Shown piece by piece: positions 43,685 through 53,364 of a DNA stretch of 64,000 bases. The position numbers were made by a program, and so were the translations under genes. Source of the stretch: Roseovarius salincola (GTDB taxonomy: Bacteria; Pseudomonadota; Alphaproteobacteria; Rhodobacterales; Rhodobacteraceae); assembly GCF_026891095.1 (NCBI RefSeq), contig NZ_JAPTNL010000016.1, positions 1 through 64,000 of the forward strand, given 5' to 3'. Under the pieces are notes generated by a model, which was not told the origin of the DNA, did no database searches, and was given only the letters and a program-made list of their open reading frames with translations. Each line of letters begins with the position of its first letter. The stretch's first letter is position 1.

Positions 43685-44977
43685 ATGTCGACTGACATGT
43701 CAGCCGAACTTGAAATCTTCAATCGCCGTGAATCGGAAGCGCGCAGCTATTGCCGCAGCTTCGAGACGGTGTTCACCAAAGCCAGCGGCGCGGAAATGAC
43801 CGGCGCCGACGGCAAGACCTATATCGACTTCCTGGCCGGGTGTTCGTCGCTCAACTACGGACACAACGACCCCGACATGAAAGAGGCTCTGATCGCGCAT
43901 ATCGCCGATGACGGCATTGCCCACGGTCTTGATATGTATACGCAAGAAAAGGTCCGCTTTCTGAAGGCCTATGAGGACAATATCCTCAAGCCGCGCGGGA
44001 TGGACCACAAGGTCATGATGACCGGACCCACCGGCACCAACGCCGTCGAGGCGGCGATGAAGCTGGCCCGCAAGGTCACGGGCCGCCGCAATATCGTGGC
44101 CTTCACCAACGGCTTTCATGGCATGACCATGGGCGCGCTGTCGCTGACCGGCAATACCGGCAAGCGTGGCGGCGCTGGCGGCGGTTCGCTGTCGGACGTG
44201 ACCCATATGCCGTTCGAGGGCGCCTTTGGCGACGATACCGATACGCTGGCCTATCTCGAGATGATGCTCGACAATTCATCGTCCGGCATCGACGCTCCTG
44301 CCGCGTTCATCTTTGAACCCGTGCAGGGCGAGGGTGGCCTGAATGCCGCGTCGGATGAGTGGATGCGCGGCGTTGCCCGCATCGCCAAGAAGCATGGCGC
44401 GCTGCTGATCGTCGACGACATCCAGTCGGGCTGCGGACGCACCGGCACATATTTTTCTTTCGAGTCGGCGGGCATCGTGCCCGACATGATCACCCAGGCG
44501 AAATCGCTGTCTGGCTTCGGCCTGCCCTTTGCGGCGCTGCTTATCAAGCGCGAGCATGACATCTGGAAGCCCGCCGAACATAACGGCACCTTCCGCGGCA
44601 ATACCCATGCATTCGTCACGGGCCGCGTCGCACTTGAGAAGTTCTGGGCCGATGACGGTTTTCAGAACGACGTGCAGCACAAGTCTGCTATCCTCACCAG
44701 CGGATTGCAGGCCATCGCCGAGATCGTGCCGGGTGCGCGCCTCAAGGGCCGCGGCATGATGCAGGGTGTCGATGTGGGCGCCGGCGAGACCGCCAGCGCG
44801 ATCTGTGCCCGCGCCTTTGAGAAGGGCCTCATCATCGAGACCTCGGGTGCGGATGACGAGGTGGTCAAGGTGCTTGCACCGCTGACAATCCCCGAAGAGA
44901 CGTTGCGCAAGGGCCTGAACATCCTGCTGGATGCCGCCCGCGACGTGACGGTGCAGACCAAAGTGGCAGCGGAGTAA
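43685..44977 (+). CDS. ectB: diaminobutyrate--2-oxoglutarate transaminase
   Basis: A 430-residue class III PLP aminotransferase that converts aspartate semialdehyde to 2,4-diaminobutyrate with glutamate as donor. Motifs are FLAGCSSLNYGHNDP, AFTNGFHGMTMGALSLTGN, the Asp of the LLIVDDIQSGCGRTG block, and the PLP lysine in MITQAKSLSGFGLP. An AAAGGAA site lies upstream of the ATG. Middle gene of the ectoine operon. Confidence 0.97.
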   Translation: MSTDMSAELEIFNRRESEARSYCRSFETVFTKASGAEMTGADGKTYIDFLAGCSSLNYGHNDPDMKEALIAHIADDGIAHGLDMYTQEKVRFLKAYEDNILKPRGMDHKVMMTGPTGTNAVEAAMKLARKVTGRRNIVAFTNGFHGMTMGALSLTGNTGKRGGAGGGSLSDVTHMPFEGAFGDDTDTLAYLEMMLDNSSSGIDAPAAFIFEPVQGEGGLNAASDEWMRGVARIAKKHGALLIVDDIQSGCGRTGTYFSFESAGIVPDMITQAKSLSGFGLPFAALLIKREHDIWKPAEHNGTFRGNTHAFVTGRVALEKFWADDGFQNDVQHKSAILTSGLQAIAEIVPGARLKGRGMMQGVDVGAGETASAICARAFEKGLIIETSGADDEVVKVLAPLTIPEETLRKGLNILLDAARDVTVQTKVAAE

Positions 44978-44981
44978 CACG

Positions 44982-45374
44982 ATGATTGTAAGAGATTTCG
45001 ACAATGTGGTGAAGGACGGCAACTCGGTCTCGGACGCGAACTGGACATCCGTGCGGATGCTCCTGGCCGATGACGGGATGGGGTTTTCGTTCCACATCAC
45101 CTTCCTTGAAGCAGGCAGTGAGCACACGTTCGAATACAAGAACCATTTCGAAAGCGTCTACTGCATTCAGGGCAAGGGCTCGATTACCGATCTCAAGACG
45201 GGTGAGACCCACCCGATCAAGCCGGGCACCATGTATGCCCTGAACGAACATGACCGCCACACGCTGCGCGCCGAAGAAGAACTGGTCATGGCCTGCGTGT
45301 TCAACCCGCCCGTCACCGGCCGGGAAGTTCACCAGGAAGACGGATCTTATGCGGCGCCCGAAGACGTGGCCTGA
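44982..45374 (+). CDS. ectC: ectoine synthase
   Basis: A 130-residue cupin that closes N-gamma-acetyl-diaminobutyrate to the compatible solute ectoine. The metal/cupin residues are in the YKNHFESVYCIQGKGSITD and LNEHDRHTLRAEEELVMACVF stretches; the start MIVRDFDNV is standard. Four bases separate it from ectB. No ectoine hydroxylase (ectD) is found downstream, so the product is ectoine rather than hydroxyectoine as far as this window shows. Confidence 0.97.
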   Translation: MIVRDFDNVVKDGNSVSDANWTSVRMLLADDGMGFSFHITFLEAGSEHTFEYKNHFESVYCIQGKGSITDLKTGETHPIKPGTMYALNEHDRHTLRAEEELVMACVFNPPVTGREVHQEDGSYAAPEDVA

Positions 45375-45416
45375 AACCAGAGGCGCTCCTCGGCGCAAGC
45401 CCGGGAGTGAACATTG

Positions 45417-46859
45417 ATGACCCATCACGCTAACCATACCGTCGAAAAGATTGGCGGAACCTCGATGTCGCGGCTCGACGAACTGGTGGATACCCTGTTC
45501 AAGCGCGGCGACGAGGCGCGGATCTATGACCGGATCTTCGTTGTCTCGGCTTTCGGCGGCATTACCAACCTGCTGCTCGAGCACAAGAAGTCCGGCGAAG
45601 CCGGCGTCTATGCCTGCTTTGCCAATGACGAGGACGATCACGGCTGGATGGACGCGCTGTCCAAGGTCGCCGACCGCATGCGCGAAGCGCACCGCGGGGT
45701 CTTGGAGCATGCCGCCGATCTGAGCGATGCGGACGATTTCGTGCGCGACCGGATCGACGGTGTGCGCAACTGCCTGATCGACTTGCAGCGGCTGTGTTCC
45801 TACGGGCATTTCCGCCTGAGCCAGCATATGATGCTGACACGCGAATTGCTGTCGGGCCTGGGTGAATCCCATTCGGCCTATGTGACCACGCTGGCGCTGC
45901 GCCGGGTGGGCATCAATGCCCGTTTCGTGGATCTGTCGGGCTGGCGCGACGAGCGCGAGATGACCCTTGACGAACGTATCCGCGACGGGCTGGACGATGT
46001 GGACCTGTCCGAGGAACTGCCCATCGTCACCGGCTATGCGCAATGCGCCGAAGGGCTGATGGCAGAATTCGACCGCGGGTATTCCGAGGTGACCTTCAGC
46101 CGGATCGCCGCCCTGACGCATGCGCGCGAGGCGATCATCCACAAGGAGTTCCACCTGTCCTCGGCCGATCCCAAGCTGGTCAAGGGCGAGGTGCGCAAGC
46201 TGGGTCACACCAATTACGACGTGGCCGACCAACTGTCGAACATGGGGATGGAGGCGATCCACCCCAAGGCGGCCAAGACCCTGCGTCAGGCCGATGTGGC
46301 CCTGCGCGTCACCAACGCCTTCGAGCCGCACGACCCCGGCACCCTGATTGACGATCAGCCCGCCGAATCCCCGGCGGCCGAGATCGTCACCGGTCTCGAT
46401 GTGCATGCGCTCGAGCTGTTCGAGCAGGACATGGTCGGCGTGAAGGGCTACGACGCGCGCATCCTCGAACTGCTGACGCGGCACGGGATCAGGATCGTGT
46501 CGAAGACCTCGAACGCCAATACGATCACGCATTACGTCGACGCCCCCCTGCGCGAGCTGCGCAAGGTCGAGACGGACCTCAACAAGGTCTATCCAAGCGC
46601 CGAGCTGACGATCCAGCCGCTGGCCATCGCATCGGTTATCGGGCGCGATCTGAAGGGGTTGAACACCCTGGGCCGTGGGCTCAAGGCGCTGGCCGAGGCG
46701 GATGTCGAGGTACTGGCCGCGCAACAGACGACCCGCTCGGTCGACGTTCAGTTCGTGATTCCACGCGAATCGCTGGCGGCTTCAATCGGAGCGCTGCACG
46801 GCGCACTCCTGCCTGCCACGGATGTGGCAGAGTTGAAGCCGAAAAAGAAGGCCGCCTGA
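45417..46859 (+). CDS. ask: ectoine-specific aspartate kinase
   Basis: A 480-residue aspartokinase of the Ask_Ect class, which in many producers is the fourth ectoine gene and supplies aspartyl phosphate without feedback limits of the housekeeping enzyme. It begins VEKIGGTSMSRLDELV (KIGGTS in place of the common KFGGTS). A SADPKLV-type segment (HLSSADPKLVKGEV) and C-terminal ACT domains follow. The ATG at 45417 is preferred to the TTG just before it. A strong terminator follows the stop codon. Confidence 0.95.
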   Translation: MTHHANHTVEKIGGTSMSRLDELVDTLFKRGDEARIYDRIFVVSAFGGITNLLLEHKKSGEAGVYACFANDEDDHGWMDALSKVADRMREAHRGVLEHAADLSDADDFVRDRIDGVRNCLIDLQRLCSYGHFRLSQHMMLTRELLSGLGESHSAYVTTLALRRVGINARFVDLSGWRDEREMTLDERIRDGLDDVDLSEELPIVTGYAQCAEGLMAEFDRGYSEVTFSRIAALTHAREAIIHKEFHLSSADPKLVKGEVRKLGHTNYDVADQLSNMGMEAIHPKAAKTLRQADVALRVTNAFEPHDPGTLIDDQPAESPAAEIVTGLDVHALELFEQDMVGVKGYDARILELLTRHGIRIVSKTSNANTITHYVDAPLRELRKVETDLNKVYPSAELTIQPLAIASVIGRDLKGLNTLGRGLKALAEADVEVLAAQQTTRSVDVQFVIPRESLAASIGALHGALLPATDVAELKPKKKAA

Positions 46860-46893
46860 GAGCGACCTGAAATCAAGAAATACCAGTGACTTG

Positions 46894-46933
46894 CCCCGTC
46901 TGGCCCTCCCTTGGCCCGGCGGGGTTTCTTTTT
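46894..46933 (+). terminator. rho-independent terminator after the ectoine operon
   Basis: CCCCG (46894-46898) pairs with CGGGG (46920-46924), continued inward by GGCC (46902-46905) with GGCC (46913-46916). A T-rich run (TTTCTTTTT, 46925-46933) follows. It lies 34 bases past the ask stop codon, a clear intrinsic terminator for ectABC-ask. Confidence 0.8.
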
Positions 46934-46976
46934 GGGCGCGGACATTTCCGGGGGGAATTGGCATCATGACCGGGTG

Positions 46977-48170
46977 ATGCACGACGCGCTGCCATATCTT
47001 GATCTGAGCGACCCGGCACTATCGACGCGCGGCCCCGAAATGCGCGCCGCGCGCGCCGCGCATTGGTGCGCTGCCACCCCTTACGGGCTGGCGGTGCTGC
47101 GCTATCATGCGGTGGGGCATATCCTGCGCGACCGGCGCTTCCGACAGGGCAGTCATAACTGGCCCGCCACCCTGGGGATCGAAGGGCGTTTCGCCGATTT
47201 CTGGCGCCAGTCGATGATCGGGCAGGAGGGCGCGGCACATAAGCGGTTGCGCGCGCTGGCGGTGCCCGCCTTATCCCAGACCCATGTCGAAAGCCTGATC
47301 CCCGCCTTCGATGCCATCGCCGCCGATCTTTGCGCGCAGCTTCGCGAAAGCGACCATTGCGAGTTTCAGCAGACCTTCAGCACACCCTTTGCCGGACAGG
47401 CGATCACCACGCTACTGGGGATGGCGCGCGCTGACTGGCCGCAGGTGGCGCATGACGCCTCGGAACTGGGGCTGGCGATGGGCATCACCGCCAAGACCTA
47501 CGAGGCGCGGTTCAATGCCGCCTGCGGGCGGCTCTTCGATCTGGCGGGTGATCTTGTGATGCGCGTGCGGCGCGGGCAGGACCGCGAAAGCTATGTCGCG
47601 CGGATGGTCGCCGCCTTCGATGCCAATGGGGATTGCAGCCATGAGGAATTGCTCAACACCATCGTGATTTCGATCTTCGGCGGGGTCGACACGACCCGCG
47701 CATTGCTGGGGCTCGGGCTGTCGCTGTTCATCGAGAACCCGGCGCAGTGGCAGGCGTTACGCGCTGATGCCGCCCTGGTCCCGGCGGCGATAGAAGAGAT
47801 CATCCGCACCCGCCCCACGACCACATGGGCCACAAGACAGGCTGTCGAGGATGTCGAGATCGACGGGATGACTATCGAGGCGGGCACCGTGCTGCATCTG
47901 CTGGTGCATGCCTCGGCGCGCGATCCGGCGGTCTGTGACGATCCCGCCTTTGACATCACGGCGCGACGGCGGCGGCATTTCGGCTTTGGCGGCGGGGCGC
48001 ATCATTGCATCGGCCATTACGTGGCGCGCACCGATATTGCCGCAGCGCTGCGCGCCTTGCGCCGGACCTTTGAACGTGTCGCCTATGACGGCACGCCCGA
48101 ATGGATGCCCGATAGCGGCAATACCGGCGCGCTCAGCCTGCCGATCCGATATCGTGCAGCCAAGGGCTGA
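46977..48170 (+). CDS. cytochrome P450
   Basis: A 397-residue soluble bacterial P450. The haem signature FGFGGGAHHCIG has its axial cysteine at residue 344. The I-helix oxygen motif is FGGVDTTRA and the K-helix ExxR is EEIIRTR. Such enzymes hydroxylate or otherwise oxidise small molecules using ferredoxin and a reductase, neither of which is nearby. I chose ATG 46977 (GTG 46974 is adjacent); longer forms run back into the ectoine terminator. Substrate unknown. It stands alone between the ectoine operon and cueR. Confidence 0.9.
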   Translation: MHDALPYLDLSDPALSTRGPEMRAARAAHWCAATPYGLAVLRYHAVGHILRDRRFRQGSHNWPATLGIEGRFADFWRQSMIGQEGAAHKRLRALAVPALSQTHVESLIPAFDAIAADLCAQLRESDHCEFQQTFSTPFAGQAITTLLGMARADWPQVAHDASELGLAMGITAKTYEARFNAACGRLFDLAGDLVMRVRRGQDRESYVARMVAAFDANGDCSHEELLNTIVISIFGGVDTTRALLGLGLSLFIENPAQWQALRADAALVPAAIEEIIRTRPTTTWATRQAVEDVEIDGMTIEAGTVLHLLVHASARDPAVCDDPAFDITARRRRHFGFGGGAHHCIGHYVARTDIAAALRALRRTFERVAYDGTPEWMPDSGNTGALSLPIRYRAAKG

Positions 48171-48182
48171 ATATCCCGGCGT

Positions 48183-48569
48183 TCAGTCGCGCGCGAGATC
48201 CTGAAGGATCGGGCAATCGGGCCGGTTGTCGCCCGCGCATTCATGCACCAGATGGGTCAGCGTGTCGCGCATCGAGCGCAGCTGCGCCAGCTTTTCTTCG
48301 ATCCGGTCCAGATGGTCTTGCGCGACACGTTTCACATCGGCGCTGGCGCGCGCATCATCCTCATAGAGCGCCAGAAGGGTGCGGCAATCCTCGATCGAGA
48401 AGCCAAGCGCGCGCGCCCGTCCCAGAAAGGCCAGCTTGTGCACGTCGCTGTCCGCAAAGGCGCGATAGCCATTGGCGTCGCGCGCAGGGCGGATCAAGCC
48501 GATCTCTTCGTAATAGCGGATCGTCTTGGGCGGCAGGTCGGTGCGCCGCGCCACTTCGGAAATGTTCAT
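48183..48569 (-). CDS. cueR: MerR-family Cu(I)-responsive regulator
   Basis: A 128-residue MerR regulator. The N-terminal helix-turn-helix is [31 protein letters not shown], a dimerisation coiled coil follows, and the metal loop has two cysteines seven residues apart ([10 protein letters not shown]), the CueR pattern for Cu(I). It overlaps the end of copA by four bases and should activate copA when copper is high. Short Asp-rich tail. Confidence 0.9.
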   Translation of the reverse strand: MNISEVARRTDLPPKTIRYYEEIGLIRPARDANGYRAFADSDVHKLAFLGRARALGFSIEDCRTLLALYEDDARASADVKRVAQDHLDRIEEKLAQLRSMRDTLTHLVHECAGDNRPDCPILQDLARD

Positions 48570-51028
48570 GCCGTGCCCCTTTCCATGACCGGCTTGATCC
48601 GGCGCAGCCGCAGCGCGTTGCTCAGCACGAAGACCGAACTGAGCGCCATCGCCCCCGCCGCCAGCATCGGCGACAAGAGCATGCCGGTCAGCGGATAAAT
48701 CACCCCGGCGGCCACCGGAATGAGCGCGGTGTTGTATGCGAAGGCCCAGAACAGGTTCTGGCGGATGTTGCGCATGGTCGCGCGTGACAGGCCTCGCGCG
48801 TTCACCACCCCCGCAAGGTCGCCCGAGATCAGCACGATATCCGCCGCCTCGATCGCCACATCGGTGCCGCTGCCCACGGCAATGCCGATATCGGCCTCGG
48901 CCAGCGCAGGGGCGTCGTTGATGCCGTCACCCACGAAAGCGACGGTGCCATGGCGTTCACGCAGCGCGCCAAGGGCCGCGACCTTGCCATCGGGGAGGAC
49001 TTCGGACTCGACATGGTCGATGCCAAGTTGCCCGGCGATGGCCTTGGCGGTGGCGTGGCTGTCGCCGGTGATCATCGCGGTCTCGATGCCCTGCGCGTGA
49101 AGCGCGTCGATCACCTTGCGGCTGGTCTTCTTGATCGGGTCGGCCACCGCGAGGATTGCCGCAAGCTGCCCGTCGATGGCGGCGAAAACCGGGGTCTCGC
49201 CGCGTGCGCCCATCTCGGCGGCGCGCCCGGCGAGCGCCCCGGTGTCGATGCCTTCGCGCTCCATCAGGCGCCTGGCGCCGATCAGAAGGTCATGGCCATC
49301 AGTGCGCGCGCCAAGGCCAAAGCCGCTGATCGCGCGAAAGCCTTCGGGTTGGGGCAGGGCGAGGCCGCGCTCATGGGCGGCGGCCTCGATGGCGCGGGCG
49401 ATGGGGTGTTCGGACTGTCCTTCGACGGCGGCGACAAGGCGCAGCATGTCATCCTCGTCCCAATCCCCCGCAAGGGTCACGCCGGTCAGGCGCGGGCGAC
49501 CTTCGGTGAGCGTGCCGGTCTTGTCGAAGGCGACGACGCGCGCCTCGTCCAGCCGTTGCAGCGCATCGCCCTTGCGCAGCAGCACGCCCATTTCGGCGCC
49601 GCGTCCGGTGCCCACCATGATCGAGGTGGGCGTGGCAAGCCCCATGGCGCAAGGGCAGGCGACGATCAGCACCGACACCCCGGCCACAAGCGCGAAGCTC
49701 AGCGCCGGGTCCGGCCCGAACACGAGCCAGGCGGCGATGGTCGCCAGCGCCGTGGCGATCACGGCGGGCACGAAGATGCGCACCACACGATCCGCCAGCG
49801 ACTGGATCGGCAGCTTGGCGCCCTGCGCCTGTTCCACCATCGCGATGATCTGCGACAGCATCGTGTCGCGCCCCACCTTGGTGGCGCGGAACGACAGCGC
49901 GCCGTCACCGTTGATCGTACCGCCGATCACCACATCGCCGGGCTTTTTCGCGACCGGTACGGGCTCGCCCGAGACCATGCTCTCATCGACATAGGAGTCG
50001 CCGCTTATCACCTCGCCATCGACGGCGATCTTTTCGCCGGGGCGCACATGCACGACATCGCCGACCCCAAGCGCGTCGATGGATATCTCGGTGATCTCGC
50101 CGTTACGCTCGACCCGTGCGCTTTGCGGCTGCAAGCCGACCAGCTTCTGGATTGCCGCGCCGGTGCGCCCCTTGGCGCGCGCCTCGAGCCAACGGCCCAG
50201 CAGGATCAGCGTCACGATCACCGCCGCCGCCTCGTAATAGACGGCGCGGGTGCCCTCGGGCAGGAGCGCAGGGGCGAACAGCGCGACCGTCGAAAACACC
50301 CAGGCCGCCGAGGTGCCAAGCGCCACAAGGCTGTTCATGTCGGGCGCGCCGCGCAGCAGCGCCGGAAAGCCACGGCTGAAGAAGCCGCGCCCGGGCCAGG
50401 CCAGCACCAGTGAAGTCAGTGCGAACTGGATCATCCAGGCGGTCTCGCGCCCGATGCTGCCATGAACCAGATCGCCGAAGCCCGGAATGACATGGCCGCC
50501 CATCTCCATGATGAAAACCGGCAGGGTCAGCGCCCCCGCGATCAGCGTCAGGCGGCGGGCATGGTCGGTCTCGGCGGCGTTGCGGTCCGATTGCGTGTCC
50601 TGGCCGGTTTCCCCTGCGGGCCGCGCCGGATATCCGATATCCGTGACCGCGCGCGCCAGATCGGCCGCATCATTCGCGCCGCTCAGGTAGCGGATCAGCG
50701 CAGTCTGGCTCGCCAGGTTGACGGATGCCTCCAGCACGCCGGGCTGGGCGCGCAACGCGTCCTCGACCCGCCCGGTGCAGGAGGCACAGCTCATGCCGGA
50801 AATCTCCAGGGTCGCGCTGGCCTCGCGCGCGGGGTAGTTCGCGGCCTTGAGGGCCGCCGCGATTTCGGCGGCCTCGGTGCCATTGACGGTCATCTGCGCC
50901 TGGCCATTGGCGAAATTGACCGAGACCCCGCTGACGCCGGGCAACTGGTCAAGCGCGCGTTCGGCCCGCCCGGCGCAGCCCGCGCAAGAGAGGTTCTCGA
51001 TTTCGATGTTGAGTGAGCGAGATGTCAT
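48566..51028 (-). CDS. copA: Cu(I)-exporting P1B-type ATPase
   Basis: An 820-residue copper pump. Two N-terminal heavy-metal domains carry CAGC (residues 15-18) and CASC (about residue 80). Eight membrane helices include the transport motif [11 protein letters not shown]; phosphorylation site DKTGTLTEG, the phosphatase-loop [12 protein letters not shown], and C-terminal [16 protein letters not shown] are complete. It moves Cu(I) from cytoplasm to periplasm. The start at 51028 has AAGGGG upstream; an earlier ATG at 51046 lies before that site. It is followed by its regulator cueR in the same direction. Confidence 0.95.
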   Translation of the reverse strand: MTSRSLNIEIENLSCAGCAGRAERALDQLPGVSGVSVNFANGQAQMTVNGTEAAEIAAALKAANYPAREASATLEISGMSCASCTGRVEDALRAQPGVLEASVNLASQTALIRYLSGANDAADLARAVTDIGYPARPAGETGQDTQSDRNAAETDHARRLTLIAGALTLPVFIMEMGGHVIPGFGDLVHGSIGRETAWMIQFALTSLVLAWPGRGFFSRGFPALLRGAPDMNSLVALGTSAAWVFSTVALFAPALLPEGTRAVYYEAAAVIVTLILLGRWLEARAKGRTGAAIQKLVGLQPQSARVERNGEITEISIDALGVGDVVHVRPGEKIAVDGEVISGDSYVDESMVSGEPVPVAKKPGDVVIGGTINGDGALSFRATKVGRDTMLSQIIAMVEQAQGAKLPIQSLADRVVRIFVPAVIATALATIAAWLVFGPDPALSFALVAGVSVLIVACPCAMGLATPTSIMVGTGRGAEMGVLLRKGDALQRLDEARVVAFDKTGTLTEGRPRLTGVTLAGDWDEDDMLRLVAAVEGQSEHPIARAIEAAAHERGLALPQPEGFRAISGFGLGARTDGHDLLIGARRLMEREGIDTGALAGRAAEMGARGETPVFAAIDGQLAAILAVADPIKKTSRKVIDALHAQGIETAMITGDSHATAKAIAGQLGIDHVESEVLPDGKVAALGALRERHGTVAFVGDGINDAPALAEADIGIAVGSGTDVAIEAADIVLISGDLAGVVNARGLSRATMRNIRQNLFWAFAYNTALIPVAAGVIYPLTGMLLSPMLAAGAMALSSVFVLSNALRLRRIKPVMERGTA

Positions 51029-51201
51029 GGTGATCCCCTTTCGCATCTCACATAGGGGTTCCAGTCACGGGAAGGTCAAGGGGTGGCGCGAAATTTCTGC
51101 CCATGCCGCACCCGGTCGCCGCCGGGAGCCTTTTGCACCTGCCCGCCATGCCGATTCGCCCTTTTCAACAGGCCCGATACGGTCTATACGCGCGGCTTCA
51201 C

Positions 51202-51230
51202 GCGGGGTGACAGCCTTGGAGGCACCCCGC
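51202..51230 (+). promoter_or_regulatory. hairpin in the rplY 5' leader
   Basis: GCGGGGTG (51202-51209) is perfectly complementary to CACCCCGC (51223-51230) with a 13-base loop. The stem ends 20 bases before the rplY start and just before its GGAG site, so it could affect translation initiation or serve as a protein-binding leader. The stem is followed by no T run, so it is not a terminator. Confidence 0.4.
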
Positions 51231-51250
51231 CCTAACCTATGGAGAACAAC

Positions 51251-51916
51251 ATGGCTGGAGAAATTCCTGATCTTCACGCCCAGGAACGCACGGGGACAGG
51301 CAAGGGCGCCGCTCGTGCAGTGCGTCGCGCGCATATGGTTCCGGGCATCGTTTTTGGCGGCGACGTCGATCCGCTTCCGATCCAGATCCCCTATAACGTC
51401 CTGATCAAGCGCCTGAAGGACGGGCGGTTCAAATCGACCCTGTTCAATCTCAAGGTCGATGGTCATGACGATGTGCGCGTGATCTGCCGCGACGTGCAGC
51501 GCGACGTGGTCAAGGACCTGCCGACGCATCTGGACCTGATGCGCCTGCGCCGGACGACGAAGATCAATCTTTTCATCCCCGTCGAGTTCGTCGGCGAGGA
51601 AGAGGCCCCCGGCATCAAGAAGGGTGGCGTCGTGACCGTCGTGCGCAACGAGATCGAACTGATCGTCACCGCCGGTGACATCCCCGAGAAGATCACTGTC
51701 GATCTGTCGGGGCTCGATATCGGCGACACGATCACGATCAGCCAGGTGGAACTGCCCTCGGGTGCCAAGCCGACCATCGACCGCGATTTCATGATTTGCA
51801 ACGTGTCGGCCCCGTCCGCCCTCAAATCTGCTGAAGACGAGGACGAGGACGGCGAAGAGTCAGCCGAGGTTCCGACCGTCGGCGAGGACGAAGCCTCCGA
51901 AGACGGCGAAAGCTGA
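51251..51916 (+). CDS. rplY: 50S ribosomal protein L25/general stress protein Ctc
   Basis: A 221-residue long-form L25 that binds 5S rRNA. The N-terminal L25 domain has the [28 protein letters not shown] motif. A TL5-like C-terminal beta domain follows, and an acidic tail of about 40 residues ([13 protein letters not shown]...). The ATG at 51251 with GGAG upstream gives the standard start. A clear terminator follows. In many relatives pth is the next gene; here three genes intervene. Confidence 0.95.
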   Translation: MAGEIPDLHAQERTGTGKGAARAVRRAHMVPGIVFGGDVDPLPIQIPYNVLIKRLKDGRFKSTLFNLKVDGHDDVRVICRDVQRDVVKDLPTHLDLMRLRRTTKINLFIPVEFVGEEEAPGIKKGGVVTVVRNEIELIVTAGDIPEKITVDLSGLDIGDTITISQVELPSGAKPTIDRDFMICNVSAPSALKSAEDEDEDGEESAEVPTVGEDEASEDGES

Positions 51917-51942
51917 AGCCTTCCTCACCGGATCGAAAATCA

Positions 51943-51977
51943 GAAAAGCGGGGCCGCATGCGCGCCTCGCTTTTTTT
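51943..51977 (+). terminator. rho-independent terminator after rplY
   Basis: AAAAGCG (51944-51950) and CGCTTTT (51968-51974), with GGC/GCC inside, form a stem followed by a T run to 51977. It lies 26 bases past the rplY stop codon. Confidence 0.75.
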
Positions 51978-52120
51978 GTCGTGACAGAAGTTGGAACCTT
52001 TGCGCGACGCGTGACAATGGCGGGCGTGAAGCCGGCCTGTGCATTTCCTGCGCCCTGGCGAATGAACGGCCCGGTGAATCAAGAGCGCCGCCTTGGCGAA
52101 ATGCGATGGAAGCGGGGATC

Positions 52121-52741
52121 TTAAATCAGATTCAACTCTTTTGCCCGCGTGACTGCGTTCGCCCTGTTGCGCGCGTCCAGTTCCACACAGATCTTGCGCA
52201 TGTATGATTTCACCGTAACTTCCGAACGCTTCAGAAACCGTGCGATTTCCTTGTTGGTTCTGCCATCAGCGACCATTTGGATGATGATGAGTTCGACATC
52301 ATCGAGCGCTGCGCACTTCGTGGTATGCCCATTCGAGGCCTCTTGACGGTCAAAGCGGACAAAAACCTCACCTGACGCGACAAGCCGTATCGTGCTTTCC
52401 AGCGAGACAAGCGGAAGGTCCTTTGGAACCATCCCTTTGCATCCGATGTCGAGGGCAGCCTGCAGTTCCACCTGCCTTGACCTCCCGGAGAAAATCACGA
52501 CGTTGCCGCCCTTGTTCAACTTGACGACGCGTTCCACGCTTAACATGCCTTGCATATCCGACATGAAAAGGTCCAACATGACAACATCGAATGAGCCGGA
52601 AGCAGCCAGTATTTCTTCGGCTTCTTTGAGAGAGTGGCAGCCGGTGACGGAAAACCCGTCAATCGTTGACAGCACAGTGACCACCGCATCGCACACCAGT
52701 TGGTGATCATCAACGACCAGAACCGAAATAGCTTCACTCAT
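52121..52741 (-). CDS. LuxR/NarL-type response regulator
   Basis: A 206-residue two-domain regulator. The receiver has all key residues: acidic pair DD in VLVVDDHQL, phospho-acceptor Asp in VVMLDLFMSD, Ser in VIFSGRS and Lys in GMVPKDLP. The C-terminal LuxR helix-turn-helix is GRTNKEIARFLKRSEVTVKSYMRKI. AGGAG precedes the ATG. No histidine kinase is nearby. It diverges from the unrecognised gene at 53365 across 623 bases. Base composition here looks less GC-rich than the neighbouring core genes, and the pair separates rplY from pth. Confidence 0.9.
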   Translation of the reverse strand: MSEAISVLVVDDHQLVCDAVVTVLSTIDGFSVTGCHSLKEAEEILAASGSFDVVMLDLFMSDMQGMLSVERVVKLNKGGNVVIFSGRSRQVELQAALDIGCKGMVPKDLPLVSLESTIRLVASGEVFVRFDRQEASNGHTTKCAALDDVELIIIQMVADGRTNKEIARFLKRSEVTVKSYMRKICVELDARNRANAVTRAKELNLI

Positions 52742-53364
52742 CGTATTCTCCTGACGTAGTTGGATACCAATTTCACTCTGAAGATACTCGTGACGCGCTT
52801 GGAGGTTATGGACCTTACGATTGCAGCGGCAAGGTGCCGCTTGGAGTTTTTCAAGTATCTTTCGGGTATTCAGAATGCTCTTTGGAGGTAAGGCGCCTCA
52901 AAGGGCGATTCTTGATCTGGATCATGTCGAATCTGCGCAGCGCGCAGCGCGGAGCTTGGGGTTGAAGCAGCGCGGAGCTTGGGGTTGAAATGTTTGGCTG
53001 ATGCCTTGGGTGTCTGTCGACGAAGCGCCGAATGAATGCGTGGTTCGGTGGCGTGGATGGCCTCGTGACGGATCAAGATACCTTTGCGAGATCGTCCGAA
53101 GGGGAACCCCCGCAGCACGTCGATCGAAGCGCCAGGGTCAGGCAGGCGGTTCGCATGGTCCGGATGTGATTCAACTGCCTGTAAAAAAACTATGCGCTGA
53201 AACTTTAGTATACCGCATATGCAATAGTTCATCGCAACGCTCCTTTTCACAAGCCAAGAACCCAACGCGCCACCATATGGTCGGATGCGCCGTTCATGAC
53301 TTTGCCCCCATGGTTAACATTGGCCCTCCGATGAAGCCGTTCGTACCTGCCTGGAGTCCATAGA
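52742..53364. other. 623-bp gap between LuxR regulator and receiver-like gene
   Basis: No convincing gene is visible in this 623-base gap; short open frames on both strands lack ribosome sites and normal composition. The first half is AT-rich and should contain the LuxR promoter. A perfect 23-bp tandem repeat lies at 52944-52989. The region 53170-53240 is AT-rich and may hold the promoter of the gene starting at 53365. Some of this may be decayed coding sequence. Confidence 0.5.
52944..52989. repeat. perfect 23-bp tandem duplication
   Basis: Two identical adjacent copies, 52944-52966 and 52967-52989, each beginning GCAGCGCGGAGC and ending GGGGTTGAA. It looks like a recent slippage duplication in non-coding DNA, or two adjacent binding sites. 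Confidence 0.8.

Noticed and set aside
52870..53265. 131-codon minus-strand frame in the gap upstream of the receiver-like gene
   Set aside because: Covers the tandem repeat, has no clear ribosome site or recognisable motif, and a composition unlike a protein; treated as non-coding.
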